Assembly: GCF_000715075.1 (NCBI RefSeq)
Contig: NC_134095.1
Coordinates: 57,408,419-57,472,418, forward strand
Source of the DNA: Nicotiana tabacum
Lineage: Eukaryota > Streptophyta > Magnoliopsida > Solanales > Solanaceae
Direction: 5' to 3'
DNA: 64,000 nt
The notes below the pieces were generated by a model, which saw only the letters and a program-made list of their open reading frames with translations, was not told the DNA's origin and did no database searches. Below, one piece after another: positions 11,911 to 21,419 of this stretch; position 1 is the first letter of the stretch, and each line of letters starts with the position of its first letter. The position numbers and the translations under genes were made by a program.

Positions 11911-12077
11911 GTACAATTAAGTTATTAAAAAATATAAATTTAAATTATAATAAAAACACATAATTATTAATGATAGTTTGGTGTCACTGGTCCTCAAAAT
12001 ATCGAGCCCTGAACCTATATATATATATATATATATATATAATTTGTACAATTAAGTTATTAAAAAATATGAATTTA
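10911..12077 (+). repeat. AT-rich tandem repeat (minisatellite), eight units of about 124-168 bp
   Basis: Each unit contains TTTGTACAATTAAGTTATTA, then 'aaaatatgaatttaaatta', then an ACACATAATTATTAATGATA segment followed by GTTTGGTGTCACTGG and CCTCAAAATATCGAGCC. The 'gtttggt' marker recurs near 10982, 11107, 11235, 11403, 11533, 11698, 11825 and 11976. Unit length varies mainly through (TA)n tracts between units, the longest at about 11571-11635. A final partial unit ends right before the PMD reading frame, so the array lies in what would be its promoter or leader. Confidence 0.93.
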
Positions 12078-12088
12078 CAGTTGACGAC

Positions 12089-14095
12089 ATGGACGCGACT
12101 ATACATCCCGGCCCTCGGACGTTGGATCTATTAGCCCTACAGCCCCAACATAGATCCGAGTATAAATGGAACGGACAGTTGCTTACGCAGACTTTCCAGG
12201 CTAGGAGAGTGGATTTACTGTGGGAGTTTTTGAGTCCTCCCTGTGTTTTACATCCCCGCGTGGTCCATTACCTGGAGGAGATGGGATTATATAGGATTAT
12301 TAGGATTGGTCGAATACAGCTCGACTATGCTTTGATCACGGTCTTGATTGAGCGGTAGAGACCGGAGACGCACACTTTCCATTTGACCATCGGCGAGGCC
12401 ACCATCACACTCCAGGACGCTGAGATTTTATATGGCATGTCCGCTGATGGCTTGCCAGTTTTACTGCCTGCGACCATGCGATATTATTCGTGGCACGCAT
12501 ATTGGGATATACTGCACATGCTCACAAGTTTCATACCGGAGGACAAGGAGGTAGCGTCTGGGTCTAGTCGTGTACAGTTGGTCCCCATTATAGACCACCT
12601 GGTGTAGATTCACCATACTATCACCGACGAGTCAGCGGAGGTGGATGTACAGCGATATACGAGGTTGTTTTTGCTCCTTCTATTTGGGGGGGGGGTCTTG
12701 TTCCCGAAAACTTCGGGGAACCTAGTGAGCCTCCGTTTTCTGCATCATATTGCCCGGTTCGAGGATATAGCCATCTACAACTGGGGTGGTGCTATCATCT
12801 CATATCTGTACAGGCAGATGTGTCGGGCTTGCATCGGCACACAGAGAGACGTTGGTGGCTTTCTGCCGCTTCTACAGTGACAACATATTCAAATAATATG
12901 TCCGTTAGTTACAATTCTACCTAGTTATAGTTAATCTTATACATTACGTCAACCTTGTATGTTAGGTTTGGGTCTGGGAGTGATTTCTGCAGTTTCAGCC
13001 ACCTCTACCAAGCTACCGGCTAATGTAGAAATTCCGCAACTCCCTCTAGCCTGTAGGTGGGTTATGCATCATACTCTTGCACGAGAGTATGATGCCCATC
13101 ATAATCTCCCTCTCTGCAGGGATGTGTTGGATCTGCTGGAGGACGCACAGGTGAATATCTAACTAAACTTACCTGTTATAGATTAACTTAGTGTTTCGCA
13201 TACTAACGGTTTGTGTTCTTATTTGATAGTTCATCTGGACGTCGTACAACGATGAGGTGATAGGTACCCTGCCAGCGTATTGCACGTTCGGCCGACATAT
13301 TTGGAGGGCTTCTGTCCCGCTCATATGCCTCGATATTGTCGAGCATCATGCCTCCGAGTGGGTATTTCGTCAGTTTGGCCTGCCGCAGCCTATACCGACT
13401 CCGCCTGCATGGCATGCTTTACATTATGAGAGGGATGATCGGTCCAGGGCGGACGACACATTTATACCATGGCATAACGAGCAGTTAGGTACTTGGGACA
13501 GACGAGGTGACTTGACCCCACCTCCGCAGCACTTTCCTATTCAATGTTATATGGCATAGTACCGCACTGTTTCCAGACTTTTTATCGGGAACCCAGTTCA
13601 TCAGGCATACGGTCGGTACGTCCCATACACCGGGAGACACGAGGCCCTGGTATGTTTTCTGTTATTATTAATTATATACCTGTAATTTAGTGCCAAATAT
13701 GTATTTTATATTTTTTACTTTGTGCAGGAGATTGGATTGCATACCGTCTATCATATTGGGCAGCAGATGCAGAGTTATGTCCACGATCCTGTGGCCATGC
13801 AGGCGTATAGTCATCGATTCATGGATGTGGCTGCCCAGACACTGTAGCGAGCCCGATCGGATCAGCATTTGGCACACGAGGCTAATTATATGCACCCATC
13901 ACAGTACCAGCGAGGTCGTGGTATCCCACGAGCTGGTGGTGCCCGACGAGCAGGTGGTGCCGGGCGACGTGGTCGTGGGCGGAGAGGAGGTGGTCCCCAA
14001 CAAGGGGGCGTTGAGCTCATGCTAATGATGTTGCTGCTGATATGGTAGGTGGCATGCATGAGACGGACATGCCGTCTTACAGCCTTGGAATTAAC
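12089..14095 (+). pseudogene. Plant mobile domain (PMD / MAIN-like) pseudogene
   Basis: The start is the ATG at 12089 (MDATIHPGPRTLDLLALQ). The reading continues through [60 protein letters not shown] and DVGGFLPLLQ, all characteristic of the PMD (Pfam PF10536) and of proteins named 'serine/threonine-protein phosphatase 7 long form homolog'. Later exons give AREYDAHHNLPLCRDVLDLL, a stretch beginning FIWTSYNDEVIGTLPAYC (about 13231) and EIGLHTVYHIGQQMQSYV (about 13730), with intron-like breaks (GTGAATATC...TTGATAG; GTATGTTTTC...TTGTGCAG). The tail is Arg/Gly-rich. Stops at 12356 and 12605, a TGA in the second exon and a frameshift near 13000 disable it. PMD proteins act in silencing and development when host-encoded; this copy looks transposon-borne. 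Confidence 0.82.
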
Positions 14096-15464
14096 TAAAA
14101 ACTGGAAGGTTGGAAACAAAATTTCTTAACATTTGCTGGCGGAACAAGACTCATCAAGTTAGCATTAAATACTATCCCCACGTATGCCATGTAAATCAAT
14201 CTCCTCCCAAAAAAGACACTAAAAAATATAAAATATTCAAAGAAACTTTCTCTGGGGCTCTTCTCCTGCCAAACGAAAGCTCTATCTTATTAACTAGGAC
14301 AAAATTACTACATCAAAAACTTATGGGGGTTTAAGAATTCAAAAACTCTATCCAAAAAATATCTCATTATCAATGGCCCTCTTTTGGCGTTACTACAACA
14401 ATACTAACACTTCTTGGGCAACTACTTTCCATCTAAAATACCAATCTTATCTCCAACAACCCCATCCTCAATTCCATTACCCAAACATTAACTCTGCTTC
14501 CTACATTTGAAAAAGCATGGCAAAAGCTTACCATTCTTTCAAACAAAGACTAGGTTGAAATATAGCTACTGGCAATCAAATTCAATTTTGGTCTGACTAT
14601 TGGCTACCTACGCACCAACCTTTATGTCATCTTATTCATGGTTCACTCAATCAAAATGAAGATAACCTTCCACTAAGCTCTATAATGTGGCATGGATCGT
14701 GGAACCTCCAACCACTTTTCTTTGACATACCCCACTCTCTATTCTCACTCATCCATAATATTTTGTTGAGCCCTGCATTAAGAGATACAAACCAATTCTT
14801 TTGGCATCCCTCCTCCACAGGGTCTTTCTTCACCTCAACTGCCTACGCCTTAATAACATCTCCTCCTCATAAGTAAAAACACCATTCTCCACTCACTTGG
14901 GTATGGAAGATACATTCCACCAACAAAATTAAACACTTCTTTAGGCTTTGCTACAAGCAAAATTATCAACCCTTTCATTTCTTTCTAATCGTAATCTTAC
15001 CAATGATTCCACCTATCCATTATGCCGACAAGCACATGAAGATATTGCTCATATATTTTTTCATTGCACCATTGTCTCCAATATATGGCATTATTTAAAT
15101 ATCCCTCTTCCATCACACTTCACTCTAAACTGAGTCAAACAACTTTGACTTCCAACCACCTCACCTCCTAATATAATTTCATTGCGTATTCTAGTTCCAA
15201 TCACCTTCTGGCACATATGAATCAATTGTAATAATAATATCTTCAATCACACACATGCAAACGTTAATCCCCATAATATATACAACTAGGTTGCCCAATT
15301 TTATTACCTAGATAACACATTTACTCAACAACACACACTAACTACTATAATTCCAATCAAATGGCAATCCCCACCCCAAGGTTCCTACAAGTTAAATATT
15401 GATGGAGCCTTTGACAAGCATTCTCACAAGGGTGGGGCAGCTGGAGTCTTTCGTGATGCCTCTG
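14096..15464 (+). pseudogene. LINE ORF2 relic: RT C-terminus, zf-RVT, start of RNase H
   Basis: Across frames the reading gives NWKGWKQNFLTFAGGTRLIK and PTYAM (RT thumb region), SSPAKRKLHLINWDK, YGGLGIQKLYPK, then a stretch ending WHGSWNLQPLFFDIPHSLFS, then zf-RVT wording (DTNQFFWHPSSTGSF, TWVWKIHSTNKIKHFF), and GSYKLNIDGAFDKHSHKGGA at 15390-15450, the start of the RNase H fold with its first aspartate. Numerous frameshifts and stops are present. The coding sequence is then cut by a solo LTR and resumes at 18461. Confidence 0.87.
15460..15464. repeat. Target-site duplication CTCTG, left
   Basis: Identical to 18456-18460. Joining across the LTR gives the LINE reading DAS-GA in the RNase H. 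Confidence 0.93.
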
Positions 15465-18455
15465 TGTGACGATCCGACCTGTCGTCTCGTAAGTTACCGC
15501 CCCGTTTTCTCAATTTCCTATTTCTTTATGCTTCATTATCAGTGTTGGGTGTGAAAGAGTTGATTTGGATTGGTTTTAGTAGGAAATGAGACACTTAGTC
15601 TCTTTAAGGAAGGTTTGTTTTGGAAAAATCAACCGGACATTGACTTGTATGTTAGAGGGATCGTATTTGAATCTCGATAATTCGGTTAGCTTCGGGGGAT
15701 AATTTGTGACTTAGGAGTGTGATCGGAAGTAATTTTGGAGGTCCGATGTAGAATTAGGCTTGAATTGGCGAATTTAGTATTTTGGCGAATTCCGGTTGAT
15801 AAGTGAGATTTTGATCCCAGAGTCGGAATGGAATTCCGAGAGTTGTTGTAGCTTCTTTAGGTGATTTGGGATATGTGTACAAAATTTCAGGTCATTCGGA
15901 CATGGTTTGGTTGGGTTTTTGATCGAAAGTGTATTTCGGAAGTTTTTAGAAAATTAGGCTTGAATTCGATGAGTTTTGGGTAATTTGATGTTGTTTGAGG
16001 TGTTTTGATGATTGGAAGAGGTTTGAATAATGTTATGAATTATGTTGACATGTTTGGTCGGGGTCCCATGAGGCTCGCATAAGTTTTGGAAGAGTTTTTG
16101 GAAGATTTTTGCCGTTTGAGCATAAGAATGTAATGATCCAAAGGTCCATTTTTAGTTTTAGAGATCGAAATTTTATTTCGAGATTTCCAGAATTTAAATA
16201 ATAAATTATAGGAGTGATCTGAAAAGTTTGGTCTAATTTGATCAAGTCGCGATTGGGTTTTTGACACGAAACATGAGTTAATTGTTTAACGAGCGAAATG
16301 GATATCACCCTGAGCAAACGAGCTCCGAATTGAGTTTCGATTGAAGGACTATGTTCGTATTATTTGTGACTCATAGGAATAAGAATCATCAAATTCCGAG
16401 TTCGTATGATGGAGTTAGAGCCATTTTAGTAAAAAGAAAAGTGCTGCAATTTCTTTGGCTGCTGCTGTATTTTTTAGCAGCGTGAACAGTAACCGCGCGT
16501 GAACAGTAACCATGCGGGTGAACAATAACCACGCGCATGAACAGTAACCGCATGCGTGAACAGAACTTTCGAAAAATTCTAGGCAGTGAGTTTATAAAAC
16601 ACTTCATCCGCGATTTTGGGTCATTTTTCCTCCATGGTTGATCATTTTGAGAGCTTCTTGGTGGAGATTAAAGAGGGATTCAAGGGGGAACGACTTGAGG
16701 TAAGTTTCTTGGACTTAGAACTCGTTTTTATTGTGAATTCCACCTAGAGATTCATGAAATATAAGCCTACAAATCAAAAACTAGGGCTTGAATTTTGAAA
16801 CCAAACAATTAGGATTTGATGAGTCATTTGAACTCGGATTTGAGAGTTCTTGGTATGCATAGACTCGTGGCGAGACAAGGAATCCGGTGATGTTAATTTT
16901 CTGATTTTTCGAGACATGGGCCCGGAGCTCGGGTTTTGTCAAATTCGTGAATTTTGATATTTTTCGATTGCTTTCGATTGGGTATTGTCTCTTTAGCATA
17001 ATGCGACATATTCGTTGTGATTTTGGGCAGATTCGTCGCACGAGGAGGGTAATTTGAGAGGCAAGGGCATAGCGAGCTAGACTTTGACCGTCTTGAGGTG
17101 AGTAATTGATGTAAATGATGTCCTGAGGGTTTGAAACACAGGAATTTCACATCGTAACGCTATATTGAAGTGACTTGCACGCTGGATAACGGGCGTGGGG
17201 TAGAGCACCGTTGGGGATTGTGACTTGGTCCGTCCCGAGAGATGTTTTTACCGTATTTTCTACTTGAACTAAATTGAGAATCATCCTTACTTAGATTTAA
17301 TTGTTACATTTGGGCTTCTTTCCAATTATTTGAATCCTTCAGGGATTGATATCACTGTTTTCGCATATTTTGCATATCATTTGACCTCAGTCCAAGGTTT
17401 TAAATACTGTTTTGCAAACTCAGCCATCTTTCTAAGATTTGAAAACTTAAATGATATTTCTAAATGATATTTCGGGCTGAGAACTACTGTTTTACAAATG
17501 CCCAAGGGGCTTATGATGATTTCTAGACTGAGCATGGATCGGGCTACGCGCCGCAGCAGTGTTATATTGATATTGAGGTCGAGAGCCTGGTTGATTACAT
17601 TGATATTGAGGCCGAGAACCTAGTTTATTACATTGATATTGAGGCCGAGAGCCTGGGTGATTATACTGAGATTGATATGAGGCCGAGGGCCTAGATTTGA
17701 TGCCACGAGATGGCTTGATATTGCGCTAGGGCTGTAGGAGCCCCTCCGGAGTCTGCACACACCCCCAGTGAGTGCCGTCGACGATAAATAAAAGGATGGC
17801 TCGGGCTGCACGCCGCAGTGGGTACTAGAGTGTACCATCATATGCATTGCATTGCACTCATGCATTTGTTTTTATCTGTTATACATGTCTCAATATTTGG
17901 TACTCTGACTTAATTGACTTGTTGCTTCACTATTTGTTGTTCTAAACTGCCAGTTATAGTTTACTTTGTATTTTTCCACGATTTCTTATTCTCAGCCTTT
18001 ATTTATGTTTATTACTCACTGGGTCGGAGTACTCACATTACTCCCTGCACCTTGCGTGCAGATCCAGGTACACCACAGGCTAAGTGAGGAATTGTTTAGC
18101 TAAGCAGGCAGTATCCGGGAGTATTGAGGTAGCTGCATGGCGTTCGCAGCCTTGATCTCTCCCCTCTATCTCTATCTTTTATTCCGTATTTTTCCTAGAC
18201 AGACTTGTAATAGGTGGATATTCTGTATTAGAGGCTCATATTCGTGACACCGGATTCTGTTGGGCTATGGTGTGGTATTTTAATTGAACTTCCGCAGATT
18301 TTATTATTAATTATACACTTGAATGAAATGACTTAGTAAATTCTCTATGATATTTATCTATAATCTGAATAAGAATTTGGGATAATGTTGTTGAATGGTC
18401 GGGCTTGCCTAGCAGTGTGTTGGGCGCCATCATAACCGGGGCTGGGGTCGTGACA
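15465..18455 (+). mobile_element. Solo LTR of a Ty3/gypsy element, 2991 bp
   Basis: Begins TGTGACGATCCGACCTGTCG and ends GGGTCGTGACA, flanked by the exact 5-bp duplication CTCTG (15460-15464 and 18456-18460). No internal gag-pol, primer-binding site or second LTR is present, so it is the product of LTR-LTR recombination. It shares modules with the other chromovirus-type LTRs of the window: 'gaggccgagagcctggttga' repeats (about 17570-17700), GGGCTGCACGCCGCAG (about 17804) and TACTCACATTACTCCCTGC (about 18029). It lies inside the LINE RNase H codons. Confidence 0.94.
16480..16565 (+). repeat. CpG-rich short tandem motif in the solo LTR
   Basis: Four or five copies of GTGAACAGTAACCGCGCG-type motifs lie about 1 kb from the LTR start. 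The GCGCGTG, CGCGCATG and CGCATGCG parts are palindromic. Confidence 0.8.
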
Positions 18456-18460
18456 CTCTG
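18456..18460. repeat. Target-site duplication CTCTG, right
   Basis: Identical to 15460-15464. Confidence 0.93.
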
Positions 18461-18873
18461 GCGCTTAGGTGTATGGTTTTACCAAATCATTGAGCCATAC
18501 TGATATTCTCCAAGCTGAACCGCTAGCCTTATATCATGGGCTACTACTAGCAAATGCTCACAATTTCCGACCATTACCAGTGGAAACGGACTCTCATATA
18601 CTCCTACACATCTTATCTAATGCTCCACTAAAACACTCACATATCAATTTTGCATGCAATTCGATGCTCCAGGTGACCCAGATCCAACACACATTCAGGG
18701 AGGGTAATGCTGTGACGGATGTATTAGCCAAACATGGGAAGACAACCACGGATTTCCAACCTAATGATGTTATCCTTTTTGAAAATCCCCCTACTTTTAC
18801 TTTACCGCTTTTAGCTTCTGATGTAGCTCGAATTGTAACCTACCGTTCAGTTCCAACCTCTGTAACGCACTAG
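18461..18873 (+). pseudogene. LINE RNase H C-terminal part (RVT_3 type)
   Basis: Continuation of the ORF2 relic after the solo LTR. The open frame 18469-18873 contains DILQAEPLALYHGLLLANAH (the glutamate-containing helix of RNase H), LPVETDSHILLHIL (the conserved ETDS motif) and QIQHTFREGNAVTDVLAKHG (the final helix with R-E-x-N-x-x-x-D). These are the hallmarks of the LINE-encoded plant RNase H. A TAG three codons after the LTR junction interrupts the join. A 3' untranslated stretch and an A-run follow. Confidence 0.88.
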
Positions 18874-18885
18874 TTATATTTTTAA

Positions 18886-18917
18886 TAAAAGCTTTCTTAG
18901 CCAAAAAAAAAAAAAAA
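18886..18917 (+). terminator. LINE polyadenylation signal and poly(A) tail
   Basis: AATAAAAGC at about 18886 is followed by about 15 A residues (18903-18917), immediately before the right-hand target duplication. This marks the LINE 3' end. Confidence 0.85.
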
Positions 18918-18928
18918 GATCAACAATG

Positions 18929-19718
18929 TGGGGAGGAAGATTTTCAACAGTTCGTTTAATTAAAAGTTCAAAAGGTTGGGTCAGGTCGGCTTATGGGTAT
19001 TTTATTTGGGTGGGAGCTTTTTTTAAGTTTTAAATAATCTCTTAATTAGAATTAAAAAATTCAGCGAACTTGATTTTTTAGTGAAATTGAGTGAGTTTAG
19101 TATAAGTTGAATGACCTTTTGTGAAATTACCCAATATATACTTGATTATTACACCCTTATAGCTTCTTCAGGAGAAAAGGATAATTAGCGTCAGAAAGAA
19201 GAGAGAACATTGGTAAACTCTTAATCGATATTTAACTGAATTGATTAAGAATTCTACATGTTAAGTAATTTATTTCATAGGGTACTTAAATTCGCCTCTT
19301 GTGTATAGATGCGTCATGTTTACTGCTAGAAACAATTTCTTAGAAACACAAGAAACGGTAATTAAATTCCTCTGTAGATAGATTACTACATTAGAGAATG
19401 AAGGATAAACTGTATTAAATAAATATATAGCACAAGAAGTAAGAAGACGACATAGATCGCTTATGCATAATTAGATTTGCTCAATGTATGATTGAATTAT
19501 AAAAGCACTAAAAAGCAAGCCCTGCCTGCATGTGAAGCTGAGTTTGTTATTCTTCATAAAAAAAAAAGTAAAAAGTCATTCATATGAATTTCTTTGTTAT
19601 TCGTGTAAGAAAATAAGAAAAAACAGAGCAGATACTGAAATTAAACGGAATCACAAATACATGTAATAGATATCTTTAGCAGACTCTTTTCAATCGGGAA
19701 CTAATTTACCAATTTTTG
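18929..19718. other. Unassigned AT-rich flank downstream of the inhibitor gene
   Basis: No gene, RNA or transposon end was recognised. The subsegment at about 19219-19395 resembles 44220-44400 in the same orientation (shared runs such as TACTACATTAGAG and ACTGAATTG), so it belongs to a diverged dispersed repeat or an old duplication. The part near 19560-19718 is presumably the 3' UTR of the gene read leftwards from 19719. Confidence 0.5.
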
Positions 19719-20469
19719 TCACTGACAACGATAAAAGAAAGGATTATCAGATTCCCAAGGGAAAGTTGATCGTTCACAGCTACAACAAAACCAACAACCA
19801 CTGCAATCTTCTCCATTAGAGATACCACACGCTTTCCCACAAGTAGGTAGTATATCATTAAGTTGTGGAAGTAATTTCCTTCTGAGTCCTGTTACATTAT
19901 TAGGATCGACATTTCTTGCTGCCATAACTTGTGTCTTTGAGAACCATATCACATCGGCTGAAAAAAATTCATCACCACAATTACAAAATCAATTTATTAA
20001 TTACTGGTATAATATGGAAGAGAGCACATTCAATCTGCATGTATAGGAAAAAAAGCGCGCCCACACACATATATGTAAAAATTCACATGTGTAACTATAG
20101 GTGGACGTTTGGACATAAGAATTGTAAAATTCCCGAAAAAAGTGAAAATGATATTTTAAAATTAGTGTTGTGTTTGGACATGAATACAGACTATTTTTGA
20201 ATTTTTGTGAGTGATCAAAATGAAGAAAAATATTTTTTAGAGTTTTTTAAAATTCATCTTCAAGTGAAAATTGAAAATTTTATGGTCAAACATTGATTTC
20301 GAAAAAAAAACGAAATTTTGTTTTATAGCCAAACGGGCTCTAAACATATTATTGACAAGCACAATAACGACAGATTGCACAACACTACACGAATAAAGAG
20401 GAATGGATACTAACTAGTGAATGCCGTGAGAAGAATAGTGATGACTAAACCAAACTTAAGTAACGCCAT
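19719..20469 (-). CDS. Cystine-knot metallocarboxypeptidase-inhibitor-like secreted miniprotein, two exons, intact
   Basis: Exon 1 (20469-20415) encodes MALLKFGLVITILLTAFT, a clear signal peptide. The donor is A|GTTAGT and the acceptor TTTTTTTCAG|CC; exon 2 is 19957-19719. The spliced frame is 97 codons without stops. Residues 20-57 look like a propeptide. The C-terminal knottin has CGKAC at 58-62 and DCSGCWFCCSC at 69-79, matching the DCSGAWFCQAC motif of potato carboxypeptidase inhibitor and tomato TCMP/2A11-type proteins. There are eight cysteines (58, 62, 70, 73, 76, 77, 79, 96), two more than the six of the potato inhibitor, and the chain ends Cys-Gln, lacking the family's carboxypeptidase-blocking C-terminal tail. 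It is probably secreted or vacuolar, with a role in defence or development. Inhibitory activity is doubtful without the tail. A TATA box lies 57 bp upstream. Confidence 0.85.
19958..20414 (-). other. Intron of the inhibitor-like gene, 457 bp
   Basis: GTTAGT donor and polypyrimidine-TTTTTTTCAG acceptor on the minus strand. The intron falls after the first base of codon 19, at the signal-peptide boundary. More than half of it consists of a MITE-like insertion. Confidence 0.85.
20098..20342. mobile_element. MITE-like element inside the inhibitor gene intron, about 245 bp
   Basis: The ends are imperfect inverted repeats: TAGGTGGACGTTTGGACATA on the left against TAGAGCCCGTTTGGCTATAA on the reverse complement of the right. 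The wording '(G)CCCGTTTGGCCATAA' is typical of abundant small hAT-like elements in Solanaceae. I could not confirm a clean target duplication, so the edges are approximate. Confidence 0.65.
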
Positions 20470-20524
20470 ACTAGATAAATTGCTTAAAGTTTTGTGAACA
20501 TTTTTTTGTGAGTATCTTCAAAGG

Positions 20525-20534
20525 TTATTTATAG
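20525..20534 (-). promoter_or_regulatory. Probable TATA box of the inhibitor-like gene
   Basis: The minus strand reads CTATAAATAA about 57 bases upstream of the ATG at 20469, a canonical plant TATA element giving a leader of roughly 25-30 nt. A five-codon upstream ORF (ATG at 20501) lies at or just around the expected transcription start. Confidence 0.65.
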
Positions 20535-20559
20535 AGATCTAACTTGCACTCAAACAAGA

Positions 20560-20605
20560 CTAGAGTTGTTTATTATTATTATTATATTGTTATTATTATT
20601 ATAAC
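20560..20605. repeat. TTA/TTG-type microsatellite upstream of the inhibitor gene
   Basis: Runs of TTATTATTATTATTA and TTATTATTATTATAA form a simple trinucleotide repeat just upstream of the core promoter. Confidence 0.75.
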
Positions 20606-21168
20606 TTCCTTTAAGTTCAAGCCTTACATGAGCTGACCACGTCTAAGATAATGCAATAAATCAATTGAATTATTAATTAACCCTAATTTCAGATCCATAT
20701 TTGCTGGAAGAGGCATGTGAGAAACGAATGAAGTTCAAGGGTGGTATAGGGGACATGGTATAAATGAGCTTTATCATTAAAAAATGAGTTTTTAATATGA
20801 TTGGTATGCCAAATGGGTGTCTTTTATTTTCTGAGTAAAAACTTTGTTGTTTCATATTTCACAGATAAAAAATTAGCTCGTGCAATAAAGTTTATTTCAC
20901 AGATAAAAAATTTAATCTCTCATCATTTTAGTGTTTTAGCTGATGAATATGTAAGACTCACATAGAGAAAGACAAAGGCCACAGCCTGAAGTTCAGCAAT
21001 TAGTAGCTATCAATTCGCCAATATTAGTAATTATTTTCACCAAAAACAAGAAGAAAACAAACACAACTAAACTCCCTTTGAGTTTGAGGAAAGCGACACA
21101 GCAAAAAATATTTATGGTATATAAGGAAAATAAAACAGACCTATACGACGCTCATATATCGTCATCAT
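20606..21168. other. AT-rich upstream flank, nothing recognised
   Basis: No convincing open frame or element end. A short direct repeat 'atttcacagataaaaaatt' occurs at about 20854 and 20895. It may contain distal promoter sequence of the minus-strand inhibitor gene. Confidence 0.4.
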
Positions 21169-21178
21169 TCCAGATTTT

Positions 21179-21409
21179 ACAACAACAACAACAACAACGA
21201 TCCAGTATAATCCCACAAGTGGGGTCTGGGGAAGGTAATATGTACGCAGACCTTACCTCTACCCCGAAGGGTAGAGAGGCTGTTTCCGGGAGACCCTCGG
21301 CTCAAAAAAGCAATAGGAGATGATATATTAGTACCATAAAAATGCGTAATAAAAATAACAACAATATATAAGAGATATGAAATATGAAAGGAAATCAATC
21401 TCCTATTGC
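21179..21409 (-). mobile_element. 5'-truncated RTE-type LINE tail (or Au/TS-like SINE), 231 bp
   Basis: The minus strand contains GAGCCGAGGGTCTCCCGGAA, then ACAGCCTCTCTACCC, GTCTGCGTACATATTACC and CAGACCCCACTTGTGGGATT, and ends in (TTG)n. This is the familiar 3' end of plant RTE LINEs and of the Au/TS-like SINEs that share it. TCCAGATTTT occurs on both sides (21169-21178 and 21410-21419), consistent with a 10-bp target duplication. A diverged version of the same 3' end occurs at 51175-51292, downstream of genuine RTE protein sequence, so a truncated RTE is the better reading. An inverted pair AGCAATAGGAGAT / ATCTCCTATTGCT lies at its upstream end. Confidence 0.8.
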
Positions 21410-21419
21410 TCCAGATTTT

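Larger units (their letters stand above)
9990..14095 (+). mobile_element. Composite block inside the LINE: palindrome, minisatellite and plant-mobile-domain pseudogene
   Basis: The block lies where the LINE endonuclease and most of RT should be. It holds, in order, a near-perfect palindrome, a TC-rich leader-like stretch, an eight-copy tandem repeat with TA tracts, and an intron-bearing PMD (MAIN-like) pseudogene. Exact edges are not visible: I found no target duplication or terminal repeat, so whether this is one element that replaced LINE sequence, or an insertion plus a deletion, remains open. PMD genes are known inside plant Mutator-like and gypsy elements, which supports a mobile origin. 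Confidence 0.5.
8619..18928 (+). mobile_element. L1-type LINE, multiply interrupted
   Basis: A plus-strand LINE lies between copies of AGATCAACAATG at 8619-8630 and 18917-18928 and ends in a run of about 15 A residues after an AATAAA-like signal. Recognisable parts are ORF1 (DUF4283 plus zinc knuckle), the RT C-terminal third, zf-RVT and RNase H. The endonuclease and most of RT are absent and their place is taken by an unrelated block at about 9990-14095. A solo LTR (15465-18455) splits the RNase H. The LINE landed 85 bp beyond the gypsy LTR end at 8533. All coding parts carry stops. Confidence 0.88.

Noticed and set aside
10911..12077. Possible CRISPR-like array
   Set aside because: Repeats are long, AT-rich and contiguous with no unique spacers, in plant nuclear DNA; it is a minisatellite.
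19219..19395. Second knottin gene remnant
   Set aside because: No cysteine motif in any frame; only a diverged repeat similarity to 44220-44400.
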